The notes beneath the pieces were generated by a model that was not told where the DNA came from, made no database searches, and worked only from the letters and a program-made list of their open reading frames with translations. 64,000 bases of DNA from Pseudomonas mosselii. GTDB taxonomy: Bacteria > Pseudomonadota > Gammaproteobacteria > Pseudomonadales > Pseudomonadaceae. Where the stretch lies: assembly GCF_005796105.1 (NCBI RefSeq), contig NZ_VAUO01000002.1, forward strand, positions 852,350 to 916,349. The letters are read 5' to 3'. A program made the translations under genes and the position numbers. This document shows, in pieces, positions 36,537 through 45,075 of the stretch (the first letter of the stretch is position 1; each line of letters begins with the position of its first letter).

Positions 36537-37442
36537 TCAGGCAACTGTGCAGGCGTACATGGCAAGTTTCTGCTGGATGAAATCGAGGAAGCACTGGATA
36601 CGCAGGGCCAGTTGGGTGTTGCGGTAATAGACCGCGTGGATCGGCTGGCGATAGCCGTTGTTGTGCGCAGCCAACAGCACCTGCAAGCGCCCGGCGCGGA
36701 TGTCTTCGTGGGTCATGAAGTGCGACAGGCTGACGATGCCCTCCCCCGCCAAGGCCAGCTGACGCAGCGTCTCGCCGCTGGAGGCAAGCAGTTGTGGGCG
36801 GATCCGCCAGCGGTCGCCCTCGGCATGGCGCAGTGGCCACAGGTTGAGCGATTCGGGGGCGCTGAAGCCGAGCAGGCAATGCGCGTGCAGGTCTTCGACA
36901 GTCTGTGGCGTGCCATGCCGGGCGAGGTACTCAGGGCTTGCGAGTACCTGCACCGGGCTGCACCCCAGCGAACGTGCGTGCAGGCTGGAGTCGGCCAGTT
37001 CGCCAATACGGATGGCCACGTCGGTGCTCTGTTCCAGCAGGTCGATGATCAGGTCGTCGGTGTTCAGTTCCAGTTCGATGCCGGGGTACTGCTGGCGGAA
37101 CTCGCCGATCCACGGCAGGATCGCGTGCAGCATGAACGGCCCCGCCGCATTGATGCGCAAACGACCGGACGGGGTCTGGCGGTGCATCGACAGGCGCTCT
37201 TCGAGTTCGTCCATCTGTTCCAGGATCAACCGCGCGCGTTCGAGGAAGAACCGCCCTTCTTCGGTCAGGTCCATACGCCGGGTGGTGCGGTTGACCAGCG
37301 TGGTGCCGAGCTTGCCCTCCAGACGCGCCAGGGTGCGACTGATCGCCGACGGGGTCTGGCCGATCAACTCGGCAGCGGCCGAAATCGAACCGCAGTCGAT
37401 GACGGCGACGAATACCTGGAGCTCTTCGGATCGGGTTTTCAC
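36537..37442 (-). CDS. LysR-family regulator (DmlR-like)
   Basis: 301 residues, N-terminal winged helix (SISAAAELIGQTPSAISRTLARLE near 20-43, shown by position) and a LysR substrate domain. GTG 37442 is used because it gives the family start KTRSEELQVFVAVI. It lies 109 bases upstream of ggt on the same strand and 85 bases downstream of mdaB, so it could control either; the effector is unknown. Confidence 0.85.
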   Translation of the reverse strand: MKTRSEELQVFVAVIDCGSISAAAELIGQTPSAISRTLARLEGKLGTTLVNRTTRRMDLTEEGRFFLERARLILEQMDELEERLSMHRQTPSGRLRINAAGPFMLHAILPWIGEFRQQYPGIELELNTDDLIIDLLEQSTDVAIRIGELADSSLHARSLGCSPVQVLASPEYLARHGTPQTVEDLHAHCLLGFSAPESLNLWPLRHAEGDRWRIRPQLLASSGETLRQLALAGEGIVSLSHFMTHEDIRAGRLQVLLAAHNNGYRQPIHAVYYRNTQLALRIQCFLDFIQQKLAMYACTVA

Positions 37443-37527
37443 AGGCAATGGCCTTGGCAGCGGGTTGAACTGATTGATAACCGCTCGGCCAGCGCGATGC
37501 AAGGCATCGGCAGCCGCGCCGGGGCAC

Positions 37528-38118
37528 TCACTGCGCCTTGCCGAAAACCGTATCCAGGTGCTGCTCATACGCCGCCAGTGCCGCCGGCACATCCGGGCGC
37601 TTCATCACGTCCACCGCAAGGAACGTCGGCAGACCGCGCATGCCAAGGAACTGGTTGGCCTTGTGGAACGGGAAGTACACCGCGTCCACGCCCTTGCCCT
37701 CGAAGAAATCGCTCGGGTCGTCGAAGGCCTGCTGCGGAGCATTCCAGGTCAGCGACAGCATGTACTGCTTGCCCTGTACCAGACCACCGCTGCCGTACTT
37801 CTGCGAAGCATCCGAACGGGTACGGCCATCGTTGGCGTACAGGCTGCCATGGCCTGCGGTGAAGACCTCGTCGAGGTACTTCTTCACGGTCCACGGCGCG
37901 CCCATCCACCAGCCGGGCATCTGGTAGACGATCACATCGGCCCAAAGGAACTTCTCGACCTCGGCCTGAATGTCGTACCCACCATCGATGAAGGTTTCCT
38001 GCACATCGAAACCGGCGCGGTCCAGGTGCGCCAGGGCGGCTTCGTGCAAGGTCTGGTTGAGGCGGCCCTCGGAGTGGGCGAAGCGTTTTCCGCCGTTGAG
38101 CAACAGGATCTTTTTCAT
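37528..38118 (-). CDS. mdaB: NAD(P)H quinone reductase MdaB
   Basis: 196 residues, a flavodoxin-fold FAD protein that reduces quinones by two electrons. The N-terminus KKILLLNGGKRFAHSEGRLN binds flavin phosphate and PGWWMGAPWTVKKYLDEVF lies at the dimer/flavin site. It faces a YgiN-type quinol monooxygenase gene across about 159 bases; in E. coli mdaB and ygiN are also neighbours and are proposed to form a quinone redox cycle. Confidence 0.92.
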   Translation of the reverse strand: MKKILLLNGGKRFAHSEGRLNQTLHEAALAHLDRAGFDVQETFIDGGYDIQAEVEKFLWADVIVYQMPGWWMGAPWTVKKYLDEVFTAGHGSLYANDGRTRSDASQKYGSGGLVQGKQYMLSLTWNAPQQAFDDPSDFFEGKGVDAVYFPFHKANQFLGMRGLPTFLAVDVMKRPDVPAALAAYEQHLDTVFGKAQ

Positions 38119-38277
38119 GGAGAGGACAACTCTGGAATGGATTTGCCGGCAGGTTAGGCACTCGCGAGCGAAGGAAACAGCGGCAACGGGGCAAAATACA
38201 TTTGCTTGGATTTCACGAATCAGCTCGGCATTGTTGCCTTAGACTGTGGCCTGACTTTGCCCACTCAGGAAAACCCC

Positions 38278-38592
38278 ATGAGCCAGCAACACGCCTTCAT
38301 CCTCAAAGCCAAAACCCGCCCGGAAATGGCCGAAGCCTTCGAGCAATTGTTCCGCCCCTTCGTCGAGCCGAGCCGCCAGGAGCCGGGCTGCATCGAATAC
38401 CACATGCTGCGTGATCGCCAAGACCCGAGCCTGTTCGTGTTCTTCGAAGTCTGGGCCGACCAGGCTGCGCTGGAGGTGCACTCGGCCTTGCCGCACATGC
38501 AGGCGTTCTTCGAACGGCGCATGGACTATCTGGAACGCGATTTCGACATCCAGATGATCGACATGCTCAGCCCCTCCTCGGCTAACCGTTGA
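38278..38592 (+). CDS. ABM-domain quinol monooxygenase, YgiN-like
   Basis: 104 residues, one antibiotic-biosynthesis-monooxygenase domain: CIEYHMLRDRQDPSLFVFFEVWAD and FFERRMDY are typical (positions about 38-60 and 78-85). Cofactor-free dimers of this family oxidise or bind quinols. ATG 38278 (MSQQHAFILKAKTRPE) is the family start. Its end overlaps the convergent TauE gene by 11 bases. Divergence from mdaB supports a joint role in quinone stress. Confidence 0.85.
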   Translation: MSQQHAFILKAKTRPEMAEAFEQLFRPFVEPSRQEPGCIEYHMLRDRQDPSLFVFFEVWADQAALEVHSALPHMQAFFERRMDYLERDFDIQMIDMLSPSSANR

Positions 38593-39346
38593 TCAGCAGA
38601 TGAGCGCCGAGCAGCGCAAGGCCGATGAAGAAGCAGCGCTTGAACAGCACTGCGCTGATCCGCCCGCGTAGCCATTGCCCGGCGAACAGGCCCAGCAGCG
38701 CCGGTGCCAGCATCAGCAAGGAGGCGCCGAGCGCTGGGCCGCCCAGGGCATCCTGGCCTGCCAGGCCAACGGCCAGCGCCAGGGTCGAGACGGTGAACGA
38801 CAGGCCCAAGGCCTGGACCATCTGGTCGCGGTCGAGCCCCAGCCCTTGCAGATAGGGCACCGCCGGCATCACAAAGACGCCGGTGGCTGCCGTGACAACG
38901 CCAGTCAGCAGCCCGCACAAGGGCCCAAGCCACTTCTCCCACGCGGGTGCCACCCGCAACCCCGGCCCCGCCAGACCGTACAGCGCATACACCAGCAACG
39001 CGCCGCCCAGCGCATGGGCCGCCCACGGCCCGCTATCGATCCCCAGCCAGACACTGCCCAGCAAGGTGCCGACGAAGATCATAAGCAGCATGCCGCCTAG
39101 CCTTCGAAGCAACGCCAGCAAGTGACCGCCACTCGCCAATTGCCAAATGTTGGTAAGCGTCGATGGCACGATCAGCAAAGCCGCAGCCTGCGCTGGAGGC
39201 ATAGCCAGGCCCAACAGCCCCATGGCGATGGTGGGCAAACCCAGGCCGATCACCCCCTTGACCGCGCCGGCCACCAGGAATGTGAAGATCACCAGCACTG
39301 TCAGTGCTGGGCCAATGTGCTGATAGAACGCGATAACGGTATTCAT
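38582..39346 (-). CDS. TauE/SafE-family anion exporter
   Basis: 254 residues with eight predicted helices, a permease of the sulfite/organosulfonate exporter family. The repeat motif GAVKGVIGLGLPTIAMGLL near residue 28 and its second copy, GVVTAATGVFVMPAVPYLQ near 150, are the family hallmarks. The substrate is not determined by sequence. It is divergent from a LysR gene (77-base gap) that probably controls it. Confidence 0.85.
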   Translation of the reverse strand: MNTVIAFYQHIGPALTVLVIFTFLVAGAVKGVIGLGLPTIAMGLLGLAMPPAQAAALLIVPSTLTNIWQLASGGHLLALLRRLGGMLLMIFVGTLLGSVWLGIDSGPWAAHALGGALLVYALYGLAGPGLRVAPAWEKWLGPLCGLLTGVVTAATGVFVMPAVPYLQGLGLDRDQMVQALGLSFTVSTLALAVGLAGQDALGGPALGASLLMLAPALLGLFAGQWLRGRISAVLFKRCFFIGLALLGAHLLING

Positions 39347-39423
39347 GGCGGCATGTTGAGGCAGCGCCAGCGCCCTGAAAATCTGCCATATACTCAGCCA
39401 GACTCTTGCCAGGACAGAGGCTG

Positions 39424-40308
39424 ATGCATTTCGATCTGATCGACCTCACGCTGTTCCAACACACGTTGGAATGCGGCAACATCACCGCAGGAGCTGCCCG
39501 CAGCCACCTGTCGCTGCCCGCAGCCAGCGCGCGCATTCGCGCCATGGAGGCCTCGCTGGGCATCGCGCTGCTCGAACGCAACCGCCGTGGCGTGCACCCC
39601 ACCCCGGCCGGCCAGGCCTTGCTGCAACATGCACGACTGATCGGCCAGCAGGTGGAACGTCTGCAATACGATCTCGCGCAATACGCCCAGGGCCAGCAAG
39701 GCCAGGTACGCTTGCTGTGCAATACAGCGGCCCTCACCGAATACCTGCCGGAGTTGCTGGCCGGTTACTTGGCCGACCATCCTGGAGTAAGCGTCGATGT
39801 TCAGGAACAACCCAGCCTGCGCATCGCCCAGGCCATCACCCAGGGCATGGCGGACTTGGGCATCGTCTCTAGCGCCGCGCCCAGCGCTCACCTACAGACT
39901 CGCCCCTTTCGCGACGACCCGTTGGTGCTGGTGATGCCACTGGTGCATCCACTGGCCGCAATCCACCAGCCGGACTTCGGCGCCAGCCTCGCCCACGGCC
40001 ACGTTTGCCTCGGACCGCACAGCGCCTTGGCGCTGCACCTTGAAGAACAGGCACTGCGCCTGGGGCGACGAATGCAGGTGCGGGTGAGGGCCGAAGGGTT
40101 TGACGGGATAATCCGCATGGTCGCCGGCGGCGCGGGAGTCGGGGTACTACCACTGGCCTCGGTGCGACGTTGGGAGGGGGTATTGCCGCTGCGCTGGGTA
40201 GCACTGCGCGACGACTGGGCCAACCGTAAGCTGCTGGTCTGTGCGCGGGACTTTTCGCTGTTGCCAGGTTACGCGGCAGCATTGGTGGCGCATCTGGATG
40301 CGGGCTGA
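39424..40308 (+). CDS. LysR-family regulator
   Basis: 294 residues: N-terminal winged helix (GNITAGAARSHLSLPAASAR near 16-35) and a substrate domain. ATG 39424 follows AGGACAGAGG. It is divergent from the TauE/SafE exporter and therefore its likely activator; its ligand is unknown. Confidence 0.85.
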   Translation: MHFDLIDLTLFQHTLECGNITAGAARSHLSLPAASARIRAMEASLGIALLERNRRGVHPTPAGQALLQHARLIGQQVERLQYDLAQYAQGQQGQVRLLCNTAALTEYLPELLAGYLADHPGVSVDVQEQPSLRIAQAITQGMADLGIVSSAAPSAHLQTRPFRDDPLVLVMPLVHPLAAIHQPDFGASLAHGHVCLGPHSALALHLEEQALRLGRRMQVRVRAEGFDGIIRMVAGGAGVGVLPLASVRRWEGVLPLRWVALRDDWANRKLLVCARDFSLLPGYAAALVAHLDAG

Positions 40309-40352
40309 AGGCCAACCTAGGCGCTAGAGCCAGCCTGCAACGCCGCGCTCGC

Positions 40353-40760
40353 TCAGTGTGCCAGCGCCAATTCACGCAGCGCGGCTGACGCGAGGAACCC
40401 GGAGCGCGAAACGTAACGGTGGTCGCGCTTGACCTTCTCGTCGATACGCTGCAACAGGTTCTCCGGCCACGTGGCATTGAAGCGCACCGCCTTACCCAGG
40501 TACGGCGTGACGTCGAAATCCACCACCGCCCAAACACCCCCGGCGTAGTCGGGATTGGCCACATGCACGTCGACCTCCTCGGCCTGCGGCAATGGCTCGT
40601 CGTCAGCCACCAGCCCTTCAAAATGCAAGGCCAGCGCTTCGTGAACGTTCTCCAGCGCCTGCGACACGGTAGCACCAGTCGAGAAGCAACCCGGTACATC
40701 GGGCACGGTCACGCCGTAGTCCGAATCTGCGTCCTTGTGCAGCACAACAGGGAATTTCAT
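40353..40760 (-). CDS. hicB: Orphan HicB-family antitoxin
   Basis: 135 residues. The N-terminal HicB domain (YGVTVPDVPGCFSTGATVSQ) is followed by a C-terminal ribbon-helix-helix-like segment (VRFNATWPENLLQRIDEKVK) for DNA binding. HicB proteins neutralise the HicA RNase. No HicA-like frame, which would show the basic HSHHxY-type motif, is found in the 200 bases upstream or the 45 bases downstream. It may be a solitary regulator or pair with a distant HicA. Confidence 0.85.
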   Translation of the reverse strand: MKFPVVLHKDADSDYGVTVPDVPGCFSTGATVSQALENVHEALALHFEGLVADDEPLPQAEEVDVHVANPDYAGGVWAVVDFDVTPYLGKAVRFNATWPENLLQRIDEKVKRDHRYVSRSGFLASAALRELALAH

Positions 40761-40957
40761 GGTCTGTCTCCATTGATCGTCGGGGCATGATCAAAAAGAA
40801 AGCCAAATACACACTACACACACCCGCAGCGACAAGCCGGACATTGTGCATTTTGGCGCAAGCATCGTCCGTTTCACATGTAGGAACTCTCAGGCTTGCC
40901 GCCGACCCAACGGATTCCCCACAATCCACTTCGCCGCACCCTGAAATGGAGTTCCAC

Positions 40958-41563
40958 GTGCCATCGATCTACCAGCTCAAACCGCGTTTCCAGGCGCTGT
41001 TGCGCCCCGGCGTCAAGCGCCTGCATGAACGCGGCGTCACCGCCAACCAGGTCACCGTCGTCGCCGCGGTGATCTCCATCGCCATTGGCCTGTTGCTGGC
41101 CTGGCTGCCGCATGTGACCTGGATGTTCATCCTGATCCCGGTGTGGATGCTGCTACGCATGGCGCTGAACGCCGTCGATGGCATGCTCGCCCGCGAGTTC
41201 GGCCAGCAATCGAAGCTGGGCGCCTACCTCAACGAGCTGTGCGACGTGATCGCCGACGCCGCCCTGTACCTGCCCTTCGCCCTGCTGCCGGGGGTTTGGC
41301 CAGCGCTGGTGGTGCTGGTGGTGCTGCTCGCGCTGATAACCGAATACGCCGGAGTCATGGGCCCGTTGGCCGGGGCCTCGCGACGCTATGACGGGCCAAT
41401 GGGCAAGAGCGACCGGGCGTTCGCGTTCGGCGTGCTCGGCACCGGGGTCGCCTGTGGCCTGCTGAGCGCCACCTGGCTCAACAGCCTGTTGCTGGTCATC
41501 CTGCTGCTCTCGCTCTATACCCTGTACAACCGGGTTCGCCAGGGTCTGGCCGAAACCCGCTGA
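40958..41563 (+). CDS. ynbA: YnbA-type CDP-alcohol phosphatidyltransferase
   Basis: 201 residues with about six membrane helices. The CDP-alcohol phosphotransferase motif is NAVDGMLAREFGQQSKLG followed by AYLNELCD: the DG, AR, G and last D are present, but the first and third Asp of the textbook D-x2-DG-x2-AR-x8-G-x3-D-x3-D are Asn. E. coli YnbA, as I recall it, has the same two Asn, so this is a subfamily trait. Such enzymes swap CMP on CDP-diacylglycerol for an alcohol. GTG 40958 follows GGAG at six bases. It is the first gene of a six-gene cluster. Confidence 0.85.
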   Translation: MPSIYQLKPRFQALLRPGVKRLHERGVTANQVTVVAAVISIAIGLLLAWLPHVTWMFILIPVWMLLRMALNAVDGMLAREFGQQSKLGAYLNELCDVIADAALYLPFALLPGVWPALVVLVVLLALITEYAGVMGPLAGASRRYDGPMGKSDRAFAFGVLGTGVACGLLSATWLNSLLLVILLLSLYTLYNRVRQGLAETR

Positions 41564-41593
41564 GCCTCCCGCCGTCGGACAAGGATATTCGCC

Positions 41594-43348
41594 ATGCGCC
41601 AAGCGCAATCGCTGCATTTCTCCACCCATGACGGGGTCGAGCTGCACTACCGTCACTGGCCTGCCACGCGCAACGAACACCAGCCGCGCCGGGCGCTGGT
41701 GATGTTCCATCGCGGTCACGAACACGGCGGGCGCATGGCGCACCTGGCCGACGAACTGGACATGCCCGGCTATGACTTCTTCGCCTGGGACGCCCGCGGG
41801 CACGGCCAATCGCCTGGTGCTCGCGGCGACAGCCCAAGCTTTGCCACCAGCGTGCGCGACGTGCAGACCTTCATTGAGCACCTGCAAGACCGACACGGCA
41901 TCGCCGAAGCCGACATGGTGGTGCTGGCGCAAAGCGTTGGGGCAGTGCTGATCGCCACCTGGGCCCACGACTACGCACCGAAAGTGCGCTGCCTGGTGCT
42001 CGCCTCGCCTGCGTTCAAGGTCAAGCTTTACGTGCCCTTCGCCCGTCCGGGGCTGAAGCTGCTCAAGGCCCTGCGCGGCAACTTCTTCGTCAACAGCTAC
42101 GTCAAGCCACGCTTGCTGACCCACGACCCGGAGCGGGTCATGTCATACCTGGCCGATCCGCTGATCAGCCGGCCGATCTCAGTGACCATGCTGCTCGGCC
42201 TGTACGAAGCTGCCGACCGCGTGGTGGCCGACGCCCAGGCGATCCAGGTGCCGACGCAACTGCTGGTCTCGGGCTCGGACTTCGTGGTCGAACGCGGCCC
42301 GCAGGAGCGTTTCTTCGAGCGCCTGGGCAGCGCACGTAAAGAGCTGCACACCCTGCCAGGGTTCTTCCACGACACCCTGGGCGAGCGTGACCGCGCCCAT
42401 GCCTTACGGCGTATCGAGCGTTTCGTCGAGCACTGCTTCGCCTCGCCACTCCCGGCACCCTCGCTGCTGGATGCCGACAAGAGCGGCGCCAGCTGCGCCG
42501 AAGCCGAGAGCCTGGCCGCCGCGCTACCACGCAACTCGCTGCGTGACCTCTACTGGCGCGCGAACCGCGCCAGCCTGCAACTGGGTAAAGGGCTTTCGGA
42601 AGGGGTGAAGCTGGGCTTCGACACCGGTTTCGATTCAGGCTCGACCCTCGACTACGTCTACCGCAATACAGCCACCGGCAAAGGCCGCGTGGGCGAATTG
42701 ATCGACCGCCACTACCTCGACGCCATCGGCTGGCGCGGCATCCGCCAGCGCAAACTGAACGTCGAGGAACTGCTGCGCGTGGCCATCGCACGCCTGCACG
42801 AGCAGCAGCGCCCAGTGCGCATCGTCGACATCGCCGCTGGCCATGGGCGCTACATCCTCGAAGCGCTGCAAGGCCTGGAGCAACTGCCCGATTCGATCCT
42901 GCTGCGCGACTACAGCGAGCTGAACGTACAGCAAGGCAACGCGCTGATCGAAGAAAAAGGCCTGGCCGACGTGGCCCGCTTCGTCCAGGGCGATGCCTTC
43001 GACCGCCACAGCCTGGCCAGCCTCGACCCACGCCCCACCCTCGCCGTGGTATCCGGCCTCTACGAACTGTTCCCGAGCAACGAACAGGTCGGCAATTCCC
43101 TGGCTGGCCTGGCCGATGCCGTAGAGGACGGCGGCTACCTGGTCTACACCGGCCAGCCCTGGCACCCGCAATTGGAGATGATCGCCCGCGCCCTCACCAG
43201 CCATCGCGGCGGCCAGGCCTGGGTGATGCGTCGACGCAGCCAGGCGGAGATGGACCAGTTGGTCGAGGCGGCAGGCTTTCGCAAGATCGCCCAGCGCATC
43301 GACGAATGGGGCATCTTCAGCGTCAGCCTGGCCCAGCGGGTACGCTGA
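41594..43348 (+). CDS. ynbC: YnbC-type alpha/beta-hydrolase and SAM-methyltransferase fusion
   Basis: 584 residues with two enzymes. The first (about 1-300) is an alpha/beta hydrolase: HRGHEHGG oxyanion loop, nucleophile Ser114 in AQSVG, acid in SGSDF and His in FFHDTLGE, close to the monoglyceride-lipase type. The second (about 370-584) is a Rossmann methyltransferase with IVDIAAGHGRYILEAL. Together they could deacylate or trim a lipid and methylate it; the true substrate is unknown. It lies 30 bases after ynbA and overlaps ynbD by one base. E. coli YnbC shows the same fusion (remembered). Confidence 0.85.
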   Translation: MRQAQSLHFSTHDGVELHYRHWPATRNEHQPRRALVMFHRGHEHGGRMAHLADELDMPGYDFFAWDARGHGQSPGARGDSPSFATSVRDVQTFIEHLQDRHGIAEADMVVLAQSVGAVLIATWAHDYAPKVRCLVLASPAFKVKLYVPFARPGLKLLKALRGNFFVNSYVKPRLLTHDPERVMSYLADPLISRPISVTMLLGLYEAADRVVADAQAIQVPTQLLVSGSDFVVERGPQERFFERLGSARKELHTLPGFFHDTLGERDRAHALRRIERFVEHCFASPLPAPSLLDADKSGASCAEAESLAAALPRNSLRDLYWRANRASLQLGKGLSEGVKLGFDTGFDSGSTLDYVYRNTATGKGRVGELIDRHYLDAIGWRGIRQRKLNVEELLRVAIARLHEQQRPVRIVDIAAGHGRYILEALQGLEQLPDSILLRDYSELNVQQGNALIEEKGLADVARFVQGDAFDRHSLASLDPRPTLAVVSGLYELFPSNEQVGNSLAGLADAVEDGGYLVYTGQPWHPQLEMIARALTSHRGGQAWVMRRRSQAEMDQLVEAAGFRKIAQRIDEWGIFSVSLAQRVR

Positions 43349-44649
43349 TGGTCCGTGAAGCCGGGTTGATACGCCGGGGCGTGCTCTGGCTGTTGCTGCT
43401 CGGGCCGTTGTTCTTTCTCAGCTACGGCTTGAGTAACAGCTATACGGCAAGCCGCGACGATGTCGGTAGCCTGGTGTTCGCCTGGGAACGGCAGATGCCA
43501 CTGTGGCCATGGACAATCATCCCGTACTGGTCCATCGACCTGCTGTACGGGCTGTCGTTCCTGCTACCGCTGACACATCGGGAAATGGACCGGCATGCGC
43601 TGGCGCTGCTCAGCGCACAGGTCATCAGCGTGAGTTGCTTTGTGCTGTGGCCGTTGCGCTTCACCTTCGAGCGACCGGAGTTGACCGGGCTGTTCGGTTG
43701 GCTGTTCGATGTGCTGATGGGCTTCGACAAGCCCTTCAACCAAGCGCCATCGCTGCATATCGCGCTGCTGGTGATCATCTGGACGATGTTCGCACGGCAC
43801 ACCCGCCAACCCGTGTTGCGCTGGCTGGTGCATGGCTGGATGGGGTTGATCGGCGTATCGGTGCTGACCACCTGGCAGCATCACTTCATCGATGTGCCGA
43901 CCGGCGCCCTGGCAGGGCTGGCCTGTGTGTGGCTGTGGCCGCATGAGGGGCCACTGCCTTGGCAACAGGCCCGGCTCGCGCACGATCCGAAGCGTTGGCG
44001 GTTGGCCGCGTGCTATACGCTGGGGGCACTGCTACTCGCCCTGCTGGGCTTGGCGTTCGGGCATGCCGCACTGTGGTTGCTGTGGCCGGCGCTTTCGCTG
44101 CTGCTGGTGGCGTTGAACTACGCACTGCTTGGGGCAGGCGGATTCCAGAAAGGCGCCGATGGGCGCCTGTCAGTTGCGGCGCTTGGGCTGCTAGGGCCAT
44201 ATTTGCTGGGTGCCTGGATCAACTCGCGGCTATGGACGTGGCGCCGGCCGCAACCCGATGAGGTGTGCGATGGCGTGTTTCTGGGCCGAATTCCTGGACG
44301 CGCTGAGGCTTCGGCGTTCGCGGGAATGGTCGATATGAACGCGGAACTGCCCGCGCCACCCCTTACGCACTACCTGTGCCTACCATCGCTGGACCTGATC
44401 GCCCCCGATCAGCCAACCCTGCAACAGGCCGCCGAGGCGATTGAACACCTGCGTCAACACGGCACGGTCCTGGTCTGCTGCGCCCTGGGCTATTCGCGCA
44501 GCGCCTGCGCAGTGGCCGCCTGGCTGCTGGTCAGCGGTCGCTGCGCCGATGCCATCGCGGCCCAGACGCTGATCCGCAAGGCTCGGCCCGGCATCGTGCT
44601 GCATCCGGCACACCGACAGGCACTGCAACGACTGGAGCGCCGCCCATGA
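43348..44649 (+). CDS. ynbD: YnbD-type PAP2 and dual-specificity phosphatase fusion
   Basis: 433 residues. The N-terminal half has about eight helices with PAP2 motifs: PSLH (134-137) and TWQHHFID (175-182). The C-terminal half is a cysteine phosphatase with CCALGYSRS, where Cys378 and Arg384 form C-x5-R. Both parts could remove phosphate from lipids; dual-specificity enzymes such as PTPMT1 act on phosphatidylglycerophosphate. The start ATG shares its A with the ynbC stop, so translation is coupled. Confidence 0.85.
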   Translation: MVREAGLIRRGVLWLLLLGPLFFLSYGLSNSYTASRDDVGSLVFAWERQMPLWPWTIIPYWSIDLLYGLSFLLPLTHREMDRHALALLSAQVISVSCFVLWPLRFTFERPELTGLFGWLFDVLMGFDKPFNQAPSLHIALLVIIWTMFARHTRQPVLRWLVHGWMGLIGVSVLTTWQHHFIDVPTGALAGLACVWLWPHEGPLPWQQARLAHDPKRWRLAACYTLGALLLALLGLAFGHAALWLLWPALSLLLVALNYALLGAGGFQKGADGRLSVAALGLLGPYLLGAWINSRLWTWRRPQPDEVCDGVFLGRIPGRAEASAFAGMVDMNAELPAPPLTHYLCLPSLDLIAPDQPTLQQAAEAIEHLRQHGTVLVCCALGYSRSACAVAAWLLVSGRCADAIAAQTLIRKARPGIVLHPAHRQALQRLERRP

Positions 44650-45065
44650 CCTTGCACGTGATCGCCAGCCTGCTAGCCCGTGGCCGCCAGTTGGAGCGCC
44701 TGTCGGACGGCATCACCCTGCTGGCCCTGGCGTGCAGCCTGGCGCCGTTGTTCGGCGCAGCACTGCCCGCGCTGCCCAGGACACTGTGCCTACTGCTGAT
44801 GGCACTCGGCCTGGCCCACAAGTACTGGGCCGTGCGTGTCGCACTGGACGCCGAGCTGTTCGCCCACCTGGCCACGAGCGCCAACCTGCCTGCCGACACC
44901 CAGGCTCTGGACCTTGCCCTGCACCAGTTGCACCTCAAGCCCAGCCCCAGCGACGCCCGCGACTGGCCGGCGCGAAGCCAGGGCGCGCTGGCCCTGCTGC
45001 GGCGCCAGGCCTCATGCCTGGCCATGCAGGTCCTGCTGATACTTACCCTCCCCTTCACCGGATAA
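44646..45065 (+). CDS. Small membrane protein of the ynb cluster
   Basis: 139 residues, not recognised. Two or three hydrophobic helices (about 22-55 and 122-137) with a Leu/Ala/His-rich middle. It overlaps ynbD by four bases (ATGA) and is followed by the acyltransferase after ten bases, so it belongs to the same transcript. A scaffold or lipid-binding role is conceivable but unsupported. Confidence 0.75.
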   Translation: MTLHVIASLLARGRQLERLSDGITLLALACSLAPLFGAALPALPRTLCLLLMALGLAHKYWAVRVALDAELFAHLATSANLPADTQALDLALHQLHLKPSPSDARDWPARSQGALALLRRQASCLAMQVLLILTLPFTG

Positions 45066-45075
45066 GACCGATGCC

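Noticed and set aside
40761..40957. Search for a hicA gene upstream of hicB
   Set aside because: No frame with the HicA basic RNA-binding pattern was found on either strand in this gap.
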